64,000 nt of DNA from Planctomycetota bacterium (GTDB taxonomy: Bacteria; Planctomycetota; UBA1135; UBA2386): contig JADJWQ010000001.1 of the NCBI GenBank assembly GCA_016716265.1, forward strand, positions 2,294,001-2,358,000, read 5' to 3'. A program made the position numbers and the translations under genes. Below, piece after piece: positions 8,884 through 20,247 of the stretch (within the stretch, counting starts at the first letter, position 1; each line of letters starts with the position of its first letter). The notes beneath the pieces are model-generated. The model made no database searches. It worked only from the letters and a program-made list of their open reading frames with translations, and was not told the origin of the DNA.

Positions 8884-10227
8884 ATGAGCCCCGGACAGAC
8901 TCCTTCGCCGCACCCCGGTCGAGAGCTCGACCTCGTCGTCGAATCGCTCGGCGACGGCGCCGACGCGCTGTGTCGCTCCGGTGGTCTGGCGGTGTTCGTC
9001 CCCGGCGCGCTGCCCGGCGAACGGATCCGGGCGCGCGTGACCGACGTGCGCGACGACCACGCGCGCGCGGAGCTGGTCGACGTGCTGGAGCGGAGCCCGC
9101 TGCGCGCCGAGCCGCGTTGCCGGCACTTCGGGAGCTGCGCCGGCTGCCGGCTGCAGCACGTCGAGCCGGCGGCGGCATCCGCGCACAAGGCCGAGCGGCT
9201 CCGTGAGCTCCTCGCGCGGCGGTTCCATACCGACGTCGATCTGCAGGTGCGGGCGGCGCCGGACGCGTACGGACAGCGCTGCCGCATCGAGCTGACCGCC
9301 GTACGCCACCGCGGCCGCGCGTGGTTCGGCATGCCGCCGCTCGGCGCCGGCGGCCGCCCGCTGGCGATCGAGGCGTGCCCGGCGAGCGATCCGGCGATCG
9401 TCGCAGCCGCGTTCGCGGCCGCCGACGAGGCCCTGCGGCGCGAGTTGGAAGTCGTCCGAGCGATCGTCGCCCAGCGCGCGCTCGGCCCCGCCGACAGCGA
9501 CGTCGCGGTGTGCATCGTCGCCACCACCGGCCGCCTGCCGCACGCACAGCGCATCGTCGACCGCGCGGTCGAGGCGGGCGCCCGGCAGGTCCTGCTGAAC
9601 GTGCACGAGGGCCGCGGACAACGGCTGTTCGGCCGGCGCGACGTCCCACTGCGCGGCGCGCCGACGCAGCGCCACCGCATCGCGGACGGCGTCGAGCTGG
9701 TCGTCGCCCCGACGGCATTCCTGCCCGACTCGTCGTTCGCCGCGACCGGCCTGGTCGCCGCGATCCGCGCGCTCGCGCTGCCCGGCGCAGCGCGCGCGGT
9801 CGACCTCTACTGCGGCGTCGGCGTGACCTCGCTCGCGCTGGCGACCGGCGGCTGCCGGATCACCGGGGTCGACTGGAACGAGGCTGCGCTCGAAGCCGCG
9901 CGGCGCTCCGCAGACGCGAGCGGCGCGACCGCGACGTTCCGCGACGGCGACGTCGAGGCGGTGCTGCCGCAGCTCGAGCGGACCCGGCCGGACATCGTGC
10001 TGCTCGACCCGCCGGCCGCGGGGAGCGGGCCGGCGGTGGCCGCCGGCGTCGCACGGCTGCTGACGCCGGAGCAGGTGCTCGCGGTCGGTCGGAGCACCGG
10101 TGCGCTGCTGCGCGAGGTCGCGCAGCTCGCTGCCCTCGGCTACGCGATCGAGCGCGTCGAGGCGCTCGATGCGGATCCGCTCGGCCGCGACCTGCTGGCG
10201 GTCGCGTCGCTGCGGCGCGCGCACTGA
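8884..10227 (+). CDS. TrmA/RumA-family RNA m5U methyltransferase homologue lacking the catalytic cysteine
   Basis: TrmA/RlmD enzymes methylate C5 of uridine in tRNA or rRNA using SAM and a catalytic Cys. This 447-residue protein has a TRAM-like N terminus, the four Fe-S cysteines (C79, C85, C88 in CRHFGSCAGC, and C165 in EACPASDP) and the SAM motif DLYCGVGVTSLAL from about D307. The key residues are gone. The family motif with the nucleophile (VSCNP) reads V401-G-R403-S-T, DPxRxG reads DPPAAG, and the base Glu near the C terminus is Leu (RDLLAVASL). The RNA-binding FxQxN motif reads FLPDSS. I infer a non-m5U or non-catalytic paralogue. ATG 8884 is the start preceding the TRAM-like region. Confidence 0.85.
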   Translation: MSPGQTPSPHPGRELDLVVESLGDGADALCRSGGLAVFVPGALPGERIRARVTDVRDDHARAELVDVLERSPLRAEPRCRHFGSCAGCRLQHVEPAAASAHKAERLRELLARRFHTDVDLQVRAAPDAYGQRCRIELTAVRHRGRAWFGMPPLGAGGRPLAIEACPASDPAIVAAAFAAADEALRRELEVVRAIVAQRALGPADSDVAVCIVATTGRLPHAQRIVDRAVEAGARQVLLNVHEGRGQRLFGRRDVPLRGAPTQRHRIADGVELVVAPTAFLPDSSFAATGLVAAIRALALPGAARAVDLYCGVGVTSLALATGGCRITGVDWNEAALEAARRSADASGATATFRDGDVEAVLPQLERTRPDIVLLDPPAAGSGPAVAAGVARLLTPEQVLAVGRSTGALLREVAQLAALGYAIERVEALDADPLGRDLLAVASLRRAH

Positions 10228-10239
10228 GCGCGCAGCGGG

Positions 10240-11340
10240 TCACAGGTTCATGCCGACGGCATTCGACAGCGCGATCGCGCCGTTGCCGTCGATCGTCAGC
10301 GCCTGGAAGTAGACGTTGTTGCCCGTCACGCTCGACGGGATCGAGCTCGGCGGCAGGAACGGCGTGATCGACTCCTCGGGCGCGGTCGCCGCGATCGGCC
10401 GGGCGCCCCACACCGTCATCTGCGCGGGGTCGAGGTAGAGCCGGCCACGGATCGTCACGCCCGGCAGCGAGATGCTCGTCGGGATCGTCTGGACGCCGAA
10501 CGAGAACAGGATGCCGCACAGACCGCCCGGCGCGCCGGCGTCGTAGATGCGCACGTCGATGCCGTCGGAGCGGTTGGTCCCGCTGATGTCGGGATAGAAG
10601 CCGCCGGCGCCGAACGTCGTGTTCGAGTGGCCGGTCGTCGCCGCGGTGCGCGTGCTGTTGGGGTCGTTCGCACCGGCCGCGACGGTGGGCATCGCGGGCA
10701 GCAGCGCCACCGACCAGCCGTGCGGGTCGGTCGCCGGCGCCTGCGTGCCGTCGTACGACCAGCCGAGCTCCGGCGCGTTGGCGCGCGGATTGTCGCCGGT
10801 CGTGCCGAGCGTGTAGGCCGCGGCCTGCAGCGCGACGCCGTCGGTGGTCGGCCAGTTCGGCGCCGACGGCAGCGCGAGGCCGTAGAAGTAGCTGTTGCAC
10901 GGCACCGTGATCGGCGTCGTGAAGGTGGTCACGAGGCCCATCGCGCGCGCGCCGTTGACGCCGGTCGGCAGGCCGAGCTGCGCGGTCTGGAAGATCGTCT
11001 GCGTCCGGCTGGGGGCGAGCGTCTGCGCGTCGCGCGGCCGCATGATGATCGCGGCGGTGTCCTGCGTCGTGTTCTGCTGGTCCTGGATGACGAACGTGAT
11101 CTGCCCGATCTGGCAGGCAGTCCCGTTGTCACCGACCCCGAACACGAGCCCCTGCGGCATCTCGTTGAGGCACTCGACCGGGGCGACCGACGGGGGGTTG
11201 CCGATGCCGCGGTCGATGTAGGTCGCGGAGGCGAACCGGCTGTCCGGATAGACGGAGATGAAGCCGCGGTCGTTCTGCGCCGCGAGGGCCGAGGCCATCG
11301 CGAGGACCGTGACGAGGGGAAGAATGACAGGGTTCTTCAT
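10240..11340 (-). CDS. Exported protein of unknown function
   Basis: I do not recognise this protein. It has 366 residues, beginning with a clear signal peptide (MKNPVILPLVTVLAMASALAAQ) cleaved probably after ALAAQ. The mature part is rich in Gly, Thr, Pro, Asn and Ala with few charges, typical of an extracellular beta-rich protein. It contains four cysteines (PVECLNE, ACQIG, PCNSY, LCGIL), which could pair outside the cytoplasm. No catalytic motif, anchor or C-terminal sorting signal is visible. It converges on the RNA-methyltransferase-like gene with a 12-base gap, and has a long 5' intergenic region of its own (11341-11745). Confidence 0.75.
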   Translation of the reverse strand: MKNPVILPLVTVLAMASALAAQNDRGFISVYPDSRFASATYIDRGIGNPPSVAPVECLNEMPQGLVFGVGDNGTACQIGQITFVIQDQQNTTQDTAAIIMRPRDAQTLAPSRTQTIFQTAQLGLPTGVNGARAMGLVTTFTTPITVPCNSYFYGLALPSAPNWPTTDGVALQAAAYTLGTTGDNPRANAPELGWSYDGTQAPATDPHGWSVALLPAMPTVAAGANDPNSTRTAATTGHSNTTFGAGGFYPDISGTNRSDGIDVRIYDAGAPGGLCGILFSFGVQTIPTSISLPGVTIRGRLYLDPAQMTVWGARPIAATAPEESITPFLPPSSIPSSVTGNNVYFQALTIDGNGAIALSNAVGMNL

Positions 11341-11745
11341 GAGGAGATCTCTCTCTCGAAGGGGACGATCCGGTCCGCCGCCGAGGGCGCCGCACGGCGC
11401 GAATCGGGGCCAGACGATCCGCGCGGCGGTCGGCGAAGGGGTCGGAAGGTCGGTCGGACGAGCGGGAGCGGGCCACCGGAACGGTGGCGGGAACTGCGAG
11501 GCTCCCGAGTGGGCCAACTAGTTGGAATCATGAACCGGGTTATGGAATTCCGCCGCCCCCCCCGCGGATCGCGATGAATCTCCTCACGACGGGTCTTTCG
11601 CCCGAGCGCGCTGGGAGCGAGGAATCGGCACCGTCGCGCATCGGGACGACCGTGGTGGCTGCGCTCGGTGCCACCGCCACGCGCGCGCCGCGCTGGACAC
11701 GCGCCGCCCGACCGTGTCTCGTCCTGCGGCCCACCGATCCTCGCC
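11341..11745. other. Divergent intergenic region, 405 bases, with a 12-bp palindrome
   Basis: This stretch separates the exported-protein gene (leftward) from the asparaginase-domain gene (rightward). I see no convincing gene. It holds a perfect 12-bp palindrome CCAACTAGTTGG at 11514-11525. Next to it is a comparatively AT-rich patch (11521-11565) with an imperfect inverted repeat, GGAAT...AACC / GGTT...ATTCC. Such a patch in this GC-rich DNA is where I would expect promoters and an operator for one or both genes, but no clear -35/-10 pair stands out. Confidence 0.4.
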
Positions 11746-12284
11746 ATGGTCCCCCGCCGCATCGCCCTGATCTCGACCGGAGGCACGATCGAGAAAACCT
11801 ACTGCGAGCTCGAAGGCGTGCTCCACAACGAGGTCAGCAACCTCGACATCCTGCTCGTCTCGCTGCGCCTGGAGGGGGTCGAGATCGTGCGCGTCCCGCT
11901 GATGAACAAGGACAGCCTCGACATGAGCGAGGCCGACCACACGCTGATCGCGGAGACCGCCGGTGCGATGGCCGCGGCGCACGACGGTGTGGTCGTCGTG
12001 CACGGCACCGACCGCCTGTCGCGGACCGGTGACCGCATCTGCGAGGTGCTCGGGACACCGCGGGTCCCGATCGTGCTCACCGGCGCGATGCGTCCCTACA
12101 TGCTGCGCAACACCGACGCGCTGCAGAACATGACCGAGGCCCTGCTGGCGGTGCAGATCTGCCCACCGGGCGTCTATGTCGCGATGCACAATCGAGTGCT
12201 GCGCTTCCCCGGCGTCGTCAAGGACCGCACGCGCATGACGTTCGTCGGCGGCGCGGGCGACTCCCACGCCGCCAGCAGCGCCAG

Positions 12285-12300
<16 letters not shown>
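11746..12300 (+). CDS. Short asparaginase-domain protein
   Basis: The 184-residue protein corresponds to only the N-terminal alpha/beta domain of type I/II L-asparaginases, which are about 330 residues. It keeps both catalytic-Thr motifs: [13 protein letters not shown] near the start and [14 protein letters not shown] near residues 84-97, plus VLTGAMRP. Short single-domain homologues are known in several phyla, usually uncharacterised. ATG 11746 was chosen because [15 protein letters not shown] gives the expected first strand. The 3' end overlaps the end of metH by 16 bases in convergent orientation, so the last residues are constrained by both genes. Whether it hydrolyses asparagine is unknown. 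Confidence 0.8.
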
Positions 12301-16015
<3,715 letters not shown>

Positions 16016-16019
<4 letters not shown>

Positions 16020-16996
16020 TCTCGGTTCCTATCGGTCCGGTCTGCGGACGCAATGAACGTCGCCGGCAGGTCGCGGTCGGCGGCGACGGGCTCATGGAGT
16101 TCGACTTCGATCGCGGTCAGTCCCGCGTCGTGCAGCCAGTCCCGGATGCGGTTGGGCGAGAAGCCCTGCCAGAGGACGCCGAGGTCTTTCCGCATCCACT
16201 CCCGGTCCGGCTGGGGACGCTCGTCGTCGCTCGCGAAGTCGACGATCACGACGCGGCCGCGCGGCCGCAGCACGCGCGCCATCTCGCGGATCGCGGCGAG
16301 CGGCGACGCGACGTAGTGCAGCACCATGTGGCCGAGCACCGCGTCGACCGAGTCGGACTCGATCGGCAGGTCCACGGCGCTGCCATGGCGCAGGTCGACG
16401 TGCTCGAGCACGCCGGCCGCGGCCAGCTTCTGGCCGGCGGCGGCGAGCATCGTCTCCGACTGGTCGACCGCGACGACCTGGACGCCGAGGCGGGCCAGCT
16501 CCAGCGCGAGGATGCCGGTGCCGGTGCCGATGTCGGCGACGCGCAGCCCGCGGGGGATGAGCCGGCTGATGGCGCGCGCGCGCTGCAGGTCGTCCTGGAA
16601 CACCTGCCGCAGTCGATCCCACTCCGGCCCGAGCGCGTCGAAGAACTCCCGCCGACCGAGCGTGCGGGCGCGGAGGATCGCCTCGAGAGCGTCGGCGTCC
16701 GCCGCCACCTGCGGGTCGTCCCGGAGCGCGTGGCGGACGAGCGCCCACGCATCGGCCCAGGGCCCCTCGGTGGGCGGCACGAACCGCGTGTAGCAGAACG
16801 TGCCGTCGCGGCGCTCGCGGAGCAGGTCCGCGTCCTTCAGCAGCGCGAGGTGGCGCGACACGGTCGACTGCGCGCTGCCCAGGAGCCGCACGAGGTCCTG
16901 CACCGCGAGCTCCTCGCGCTCGAGGAGCGCGAGGATGCGCAGGCGCGTGGGGTCGCCGAGCGTCCTCATGACGCGCTGGACGGAGTCGACGGTCAT
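16016..16996 (-). CDS. ArsR-family regulator fused to a SAM methyltransferase domain (SahR-like)
   Basis: Residues 1-90 form an ArsR winged helix ([20 protein letters not shown], then [18 protein letters not shown]). After a linker, residues about 140-310 form a class I methyltransferase ([19 protein letters not shown], then [13 protein letters not shown]). Proteins with this fusion sit beside methionine-cycle genes, and related ArsR proteins (SahR) sense S-adenosylhomocysteine (family knowledge). Here it directly precedes and overlaps metH by 4 bases. I infer it represses the metH operon, including itself, with the methyltransferase-type fold as the ligand sensor. There are no obvious ArsR metal-binding cysteine motifs. 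Catalytic activity is unproven. Confidence 0.85.
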
Positions 16997-17228
16997 CGGG
17001 CCGCGCAGTGTATCGAGGCATCGCGATCAAGGGATGGAAAAACTGCGCGCAGCCTCGATCCGGGCCGGTTCGGTGGCCTCCCGCGGAGCCCGGGCCGCGT
17101 TGCTACCGGGACCTCCGGACGGGAGCCCGCGGCGGCGCAGCGACTCCCGCGGCCGCCCCGTCGGGCGTCTGGCCGCCCCGCGCTGGCGCGCCGGCCGGGC
17201 CACGGCGGGCAGGGCGACCCGCCCATTC

Positions 17229-17354
17229 AGCCAGGGCACGCCAGCCAGGGCACGGCAGCCAGGGCACGGCAGCCAGGGCACGGCAGCCAGGGCACGGCAG
17301 CCAGGGCACGGCAGCCAGGGCACGGCAGCCAGGGCACGGCAGCCAGGGCACGGC
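17229..17354. repeat. Tandem repeat, nine copies of a 14-bp unit
   Basis: The unit AGCCAGGGCACGGC is repeated nine times without interruption. The first copy differs at one base (CGCC for CGGC), and a degenerate tenth copy follows to 17366. Fourteen is not a multiple of three, and no reading frame across it has a plausible start or protein. It therefore looks like a non-coding minisatellite between the metH operon promoter and tRNA-Ala. Confidence 0.97.
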
Positions 17355-17397
17355 AGCCGGCACGCCAGCTCGGGTGCGCGGCGGGTGCGGGTCGCGG

Positions 17398-17429
17398 GAG
17401 CGCGAGGCCCCGGGAGGGGCCTCGCGCTC
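17398..17429 (-). terminator. 14-bp stem hairpin just downstream of tRNA-Ala
   Basis: The arms 17398-17411 and 17416-17429 are perfectly complementary (core GCGAGGCCCC/GGGGCCTCGC) around a four-base loop. On the minus strand it lies 11 bases after the tRNA-Ala 3' end. There is no T-tract after it, so it may act as a processing or pausing structure or a non-canonical terminator. Confidence 0.45.
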
Positions 17430-17439
17430 TACCGCGAAG

Positions 17440-17512
17440 TGGAGATGAGGGGAGTCGAACCCCTGACCCCAGCATTGCGAACGCTGTGCTCTACCAACTG
17501 AGCTACATCCCC
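17440..17512 (-). tRNA. tRNA-Ala, anticodon CGC
   Basis: The minus strand folds as a complete 73-base cloverleaf. The acceptor stem GGGGATG/CATCTCC includes the G3:U70 wobble that identifies alanine tRNAs. The D arm is GCTCAGTTGGTAGAGC, the anticodon stem CAGCG/TGCTG carries loop TTCGCAA (anticodon CGC, reading GCG codons), and the T arm contains GGTTCGACTCC. The 3' CCA is not encoded. GCG is a heavily used alanine codon throughout the window, which fits a dedicated CGC tRNA. Confidence 0.95.
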
Positions 17513-17528
17513 GCACTTGGGGGCCGGG

Positions 17529-17534
17529 AGTCTA
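17529..17534 (-). promoter_or_regulatory. Candidate -10 box of tRNA-Ala
   Basis: On the minus strand an extended -10-like TGCTAGACT lies with its TAGACT 17 bases upstream of the tRNA 5' end. The -35 region is weak. It resembles the TAGGAT -10 box in front of the tRNA-Leu gene in this window. Confidence 0.3.
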
Positions 17535-17676
17535 GCAGTTCGTCACCGCGATGGAAGCGGAATCTCCCGGGTCGGGACGTTTCGGCGGTTCCGCCGGGAC
17601 GCGACCAAAAGGTTGACCGGCCGCCGTGCCGATCGAGCGTGCGGGCTATCAGGCTTCAGACCAGGCAGCGACGGCG

Positions 17677-18648
17677 ATGCATCGACTCACCCGCGCGCAG
17701 GCGGCAGCACGGCTCGGGATCGACCCCGGCATGATCCAGGACCTTCTGCTCCGTCATCGCAACCAACTGCCGGGATTCGACCCGAAGGCGATCGACTTGC
17801 TCCCCGAGAACGTCGTGGACGAACTCGGGGCGATCCTCGGTGATCCCGGTTCATCGGAACCACGCCGCGTCCCGACACCCGGGCGCGCGCCGATCTTCAC
17901 GGTGACCTCGGGCAAGGGCGGTGTCGGCAAGACCTCGGTGACGGTCAATCTCGCGGTCGAGTTCGCCCGCCGCGGTCACCGCACGATCGTCGTCGACGTC
18001 GACCTCGGACTCGCGAACGCGCACATCCTGAGCGGTGTCGCGATCCGGCGCACGCTGTCGGACTACCTGTCGGGGAAGGCCTCGCTGATCGAGGTGGTCG
18101 TCGACGGGCCCGCGGGCGTGAAGATGATCTCGGGCGGCAGTGGCGTGAAGGAGCTCGCGGATCTCGACGAGGACGGCCGCAATCAGGTGCTCGACGCGAT
18201 CGAGCAGCTCCGCCCGCATTGCGATGTGATCCTCCTCGACACCGGTGCCGGCATATCCGACGCCGTCACCGACTTCGTGTCGATCGCAGATCACGTGCTG
18301 CTGGTCACGACGAGCAACTTCGCTGCCATAGCGGACGCATACGGCATCGTGAAGGTGCTCGTGCAATCCGGCTTCGATCGCACGTTCCACCTGATCGTGA
18401 ACCGCGTGCGCTCCCCGGAGGAAGCCGAGCAGGTGTTCGCGAAGCTCGACGGCTGCACGGGACGATTCCTGAACTGCCAGCTCAAGTGGCTGGGTCTGCT
18501 GCCGGAAGACTCCAGTGTGGAGGGAGCCGTGCTGAAGCGCGCTCCGTTCCGCGAGGCGTTCCCAGACAGCGTCGCATCCAAATACCTCGCAAAGCTCGCG
18601 AGCGGGCTCGAGAGGTATCTGGAGTCCACTCCGAGCGAAGTCGGCTGA
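17677..18648 (+). CDS. FlhG/MinD-family P-loop ATPase with N-terminal HTH-like segment
   Basis: This is a 323-residue ParA/MinD-type ATPase. The deviant Walker A is SGKGGVGKTS (G79-K80...K85), followed by VDVDLGLANAHILSG, which strongly resembles FlhG/YlxH (number or placement of flagella, or related cell-pole machines; family knowledge). Walker B-type DVILLDTGAG follows. Residues 1-40 (LTRAQAAARLGIDPGMIQ) look like a small helix-turn-helix. No flagellar gene is nearby, so the cargo is unknown. I use ATG 17677; a GTG at 17626 would add 17 residues. An HU-like gene follows on the same strand. Confidence 0.82.
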   Translation: MHRLTRAQAAARLGIDPGMIQDLLLRHRNQLPGFDPKAIDLLPENVVDELGAILGDPGSSEPRRVPTPGRAPIFTVTSGKGGVGKTSVTVNLAVEFARRGHRTIVVDVDLGLANAHILSGVAIRRTLSDYLSGKASLIEVVVDGPAGVKMISGGSGVKELADLDEDGRNQVLDAIEQLRPHCDVILLDTGAGISDAVTDFVSIADHVLLVTTSNFAAIADAYGIVKVLVQSGFDRTFHLIVNRVRSPEEAEQVFAKLDGCTGRFLNCQLKWLGLLPEDSSVEGAVLKRAPFREAFPDSVASKYLAKLASGLERYLESTPSEVG

Positions 18649-18737
18649 TCATCGCGGACACGGCGGAGCGAACCCTGGTGCGGCCCGACGGGGCACCTCT
18701 CACGTCACGGGCCAGGGCAGCACGAGGCTGAACAACG

Positions 18738-19172
18738 ATGTACGAAGACACCCAGGGCGTCCGCGAGGACCAGCACACGGCCGACAACGGACACGGCGAC
18801 GACGATCACGATGGCGGCCTGTTCGGTCGCCAGGCGAACAAGGGTATCCTGTCGAAGCGCGTCGCGGACGAGCTCACGGTGCCCCGGCGCGCGGCAGCGC
18901 GGATCCTGGACGCGGTCCTGGACTCGGTCCGGGACCTCCTGCGCGAGCAGGGTCGGGTCGCGATCAAGGGCTTCGGCACCTTCGAGCGCCGCATCCGGAA
19001 GGGCCGTGCCTACAAGCACCCCCTCAGCGGCGAGAGCATCGAGGTCGCGGACAAGGAGACGATCCTGTTCAAGCCGAGCGACCAGCTGATCGACGACACG
19101 CGCGCCGGTGCCACGCCGAAGAAGCGCAAGCCCGCCCCGAGCCGCGCCCAGGACATCCTGTTCAAGGGCTGA
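18738..19172 (+). CDS. HU/IHF-family DNA-binding protein with acidic head and basic tail
   Basis: HU proteins are small dimers that bend DNA and organise the nucleoid. This one has 144 residues against about 90 for a normal HU. Residues about 38-122 form the HU fold (LSKRVADELTVPRRAAARIL, then VAIKGFGTFERRIRKGRAYK, which stands in the DNA-binding arm region). An acidic His/Asp-rich head precedes it (NGHGDDDHDGG), and a basic Lys/Pro/Arg tail ends it (PKKRKPAPSR). The start ATG 18738 gives the acidic head; a later start would remove it, but no good alternative is visible near the fold. Confidence 0.88.
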   Translation: MYEDTQGVREDQHTADNGHGDDDHDGGLFGRQANKGILSKRVADELTVPRRAAARILDAVLDSVRDLLREQGRVAIKGFGTFERRIRKGRAYKHPLSGESIEVADKETILFKPSDQLIDDTRAGATPKKRKPAPSRAQDILFKG

Positions 19173-19331
19173 CCGCTCGAGACCACTGCGGCTCGACGCA
19201 CGGCCCCGGAGCGCACGGGGTCCGGAGGGGAGGATCGCGCGGCGCGGGTCGGGCATAATCGCGCGCGGAGGTGTACCGGCCACGGTCGCTGGCGCACCGA
19301 CGTTCCCCTGGTCACACCCGCGCAGCGAACG

Positions 19332-20198
19332 ATGGCGGACGGAGCGCAACACGACGAGCAGGTCCGCGCTGCCTGCATCCAGTTCGACGTCGAACGCGGG
19401 GACGTGGACCGCAACGAACGGCGCGCCGAGTCGCGGATCCGCGAGGCGGCGGCCGCCGGTGCGCACCTCGTCGTGCTCCCGGAGATGTGGACCACGTCGT
19501 TCCTCGAGACCTACTCGGACGCCTTGCTGCAGCGATCCGCGGAGGCCGAGGAGCGGCTCAAGACCGTGGCCCGGGAGCTCGATCTGCTCGCGGTCGGCAG
19601 CGCGCCGCACGCCGGGGCCGGCGGCATCGAGAACCGTGCTCAGCTCATCGACCGCGGCGAGGTGCTCGGCACCTACGCGAAGATCCACCTGTTCTCACCC
19701 AATCTCGAGCACCGCCATCATGTGGCCGGCTCGACGCCGCTCATCGTCGACACCAGGTTCGGACGCATCGGCGTCGTGATCTGCTACGACATCCGCTTCC
19801 CCGAGCTGATGCGGCACTTCTTCGTCGAGGGCTGCGACCTGCTCGTCGTGCCCGCACAATGGCCCGAGGCTCGCGCGGACCACTGGCGGGTGCTGCTGCG
19901 GGCTCGCGCGATCGAGAACCAGCTGTTCGTGATCGGTTGCAACCGCACCGGCGCCGAACCTTCGCTGCGCCGCCACGCGGACCGGCTCGTGTTCCCGGGC
20001 GACAGCCGCATCATCGACCCGATGGGAACGGTGTTGGCTGCGGGCGCCGGGCAGAGCGCGGCGGTGCTCGCCGACGTCGAATTGCGCCGCGTGCGAGCGA
20101 TGCGTCGCATCCTGCCGGTCGCCAAGGACCGCCGACCGGACGTCTACAGTCGGCTGTGGACCGGCGAGCCGGCCCAACGTCTTACGCGCGACGACTGA
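19332..20198 (+). CDS. Carbon-nitrogen hydrolase (nitrilase superfamily, omega-amidase-like)
   Basis: The family hydrolyses small amides or nitriles with a Glu-Lys-Cys triad. All three residues are present in this 288-residue protein: E51 in VVLPEMWTT, K117 in YAKIHLFS, and C151 in VVICYDIRFPEL. The CYDIRFPEL signature and the short length place it near omega-amidase/Nit2 and deaminated-glutathione amidases. I infer a cytoplasmic metabolite-repair or nitrogen-salvage role. It stands alone between the HU-like gene and the convergent sigma-factor gene. Confidence 0.9.
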   Translation: MADGAQHDEQVRAACIQFDVERGDVDRNERRAESRIREAAAAGAHLVVLPEMWTTSFLETYSDALLQRSAEAEERLKTVARELDLLAVGSAPHAGAGGIENRAQLIDRGEVLGTYAKIHLFSPNLEHRHHVAGSTPLIVDTRFGRIGVVICYDIRFPELMRHFFVEGCDLLVVPAQWPEARADHWRVLLRARAIENQLFVIGCNRTGAEPSLRRHADRLVFPGDSRIIDPMGTVLAAGAGQSAAVLADVELRRVRAMRRILPVAKDRRPDVYSRLWTGEPAQRLTRDD

Positions 20199-20247
20199 GC
20201 TGCGCCGCGCTGCGCTCGTCGGACGGCGTGGACGGCGGCCTCGGCGC

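Larger units (their letters stand above)
16997..17439. other. Intergenic region between the regulator gene and tRNA-Ala, 443 bases
   Basis: No protein gene is supported here. The left end (16997-17035) is the probable promoter/operator of the ArsR-methyltransferase/metH operon. It contains an 8-bp palindrome ATCGCGAT at 17020-17027, within a patch less GC-rich than its surroundings, but I cannot define -35/-10 boxes with confidence. The middle holds the 14-bp tandem repeat (17229-17354). The right end holds a long hairpin (17398-17429) next to the tRNA 3' end. Confidence 0.5.

Noticed and set aside
17229..17354. Possible CRISPR array
   Set aside because: The 14-bp units are directly adjacent with no spacers, and there are no cas genes.
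17103..17516. Frame reading GCSSVGRAQRSQCWGQ
   Set aside because: This is a translation of the tRNA-Ala gene, a known annotation artefact.
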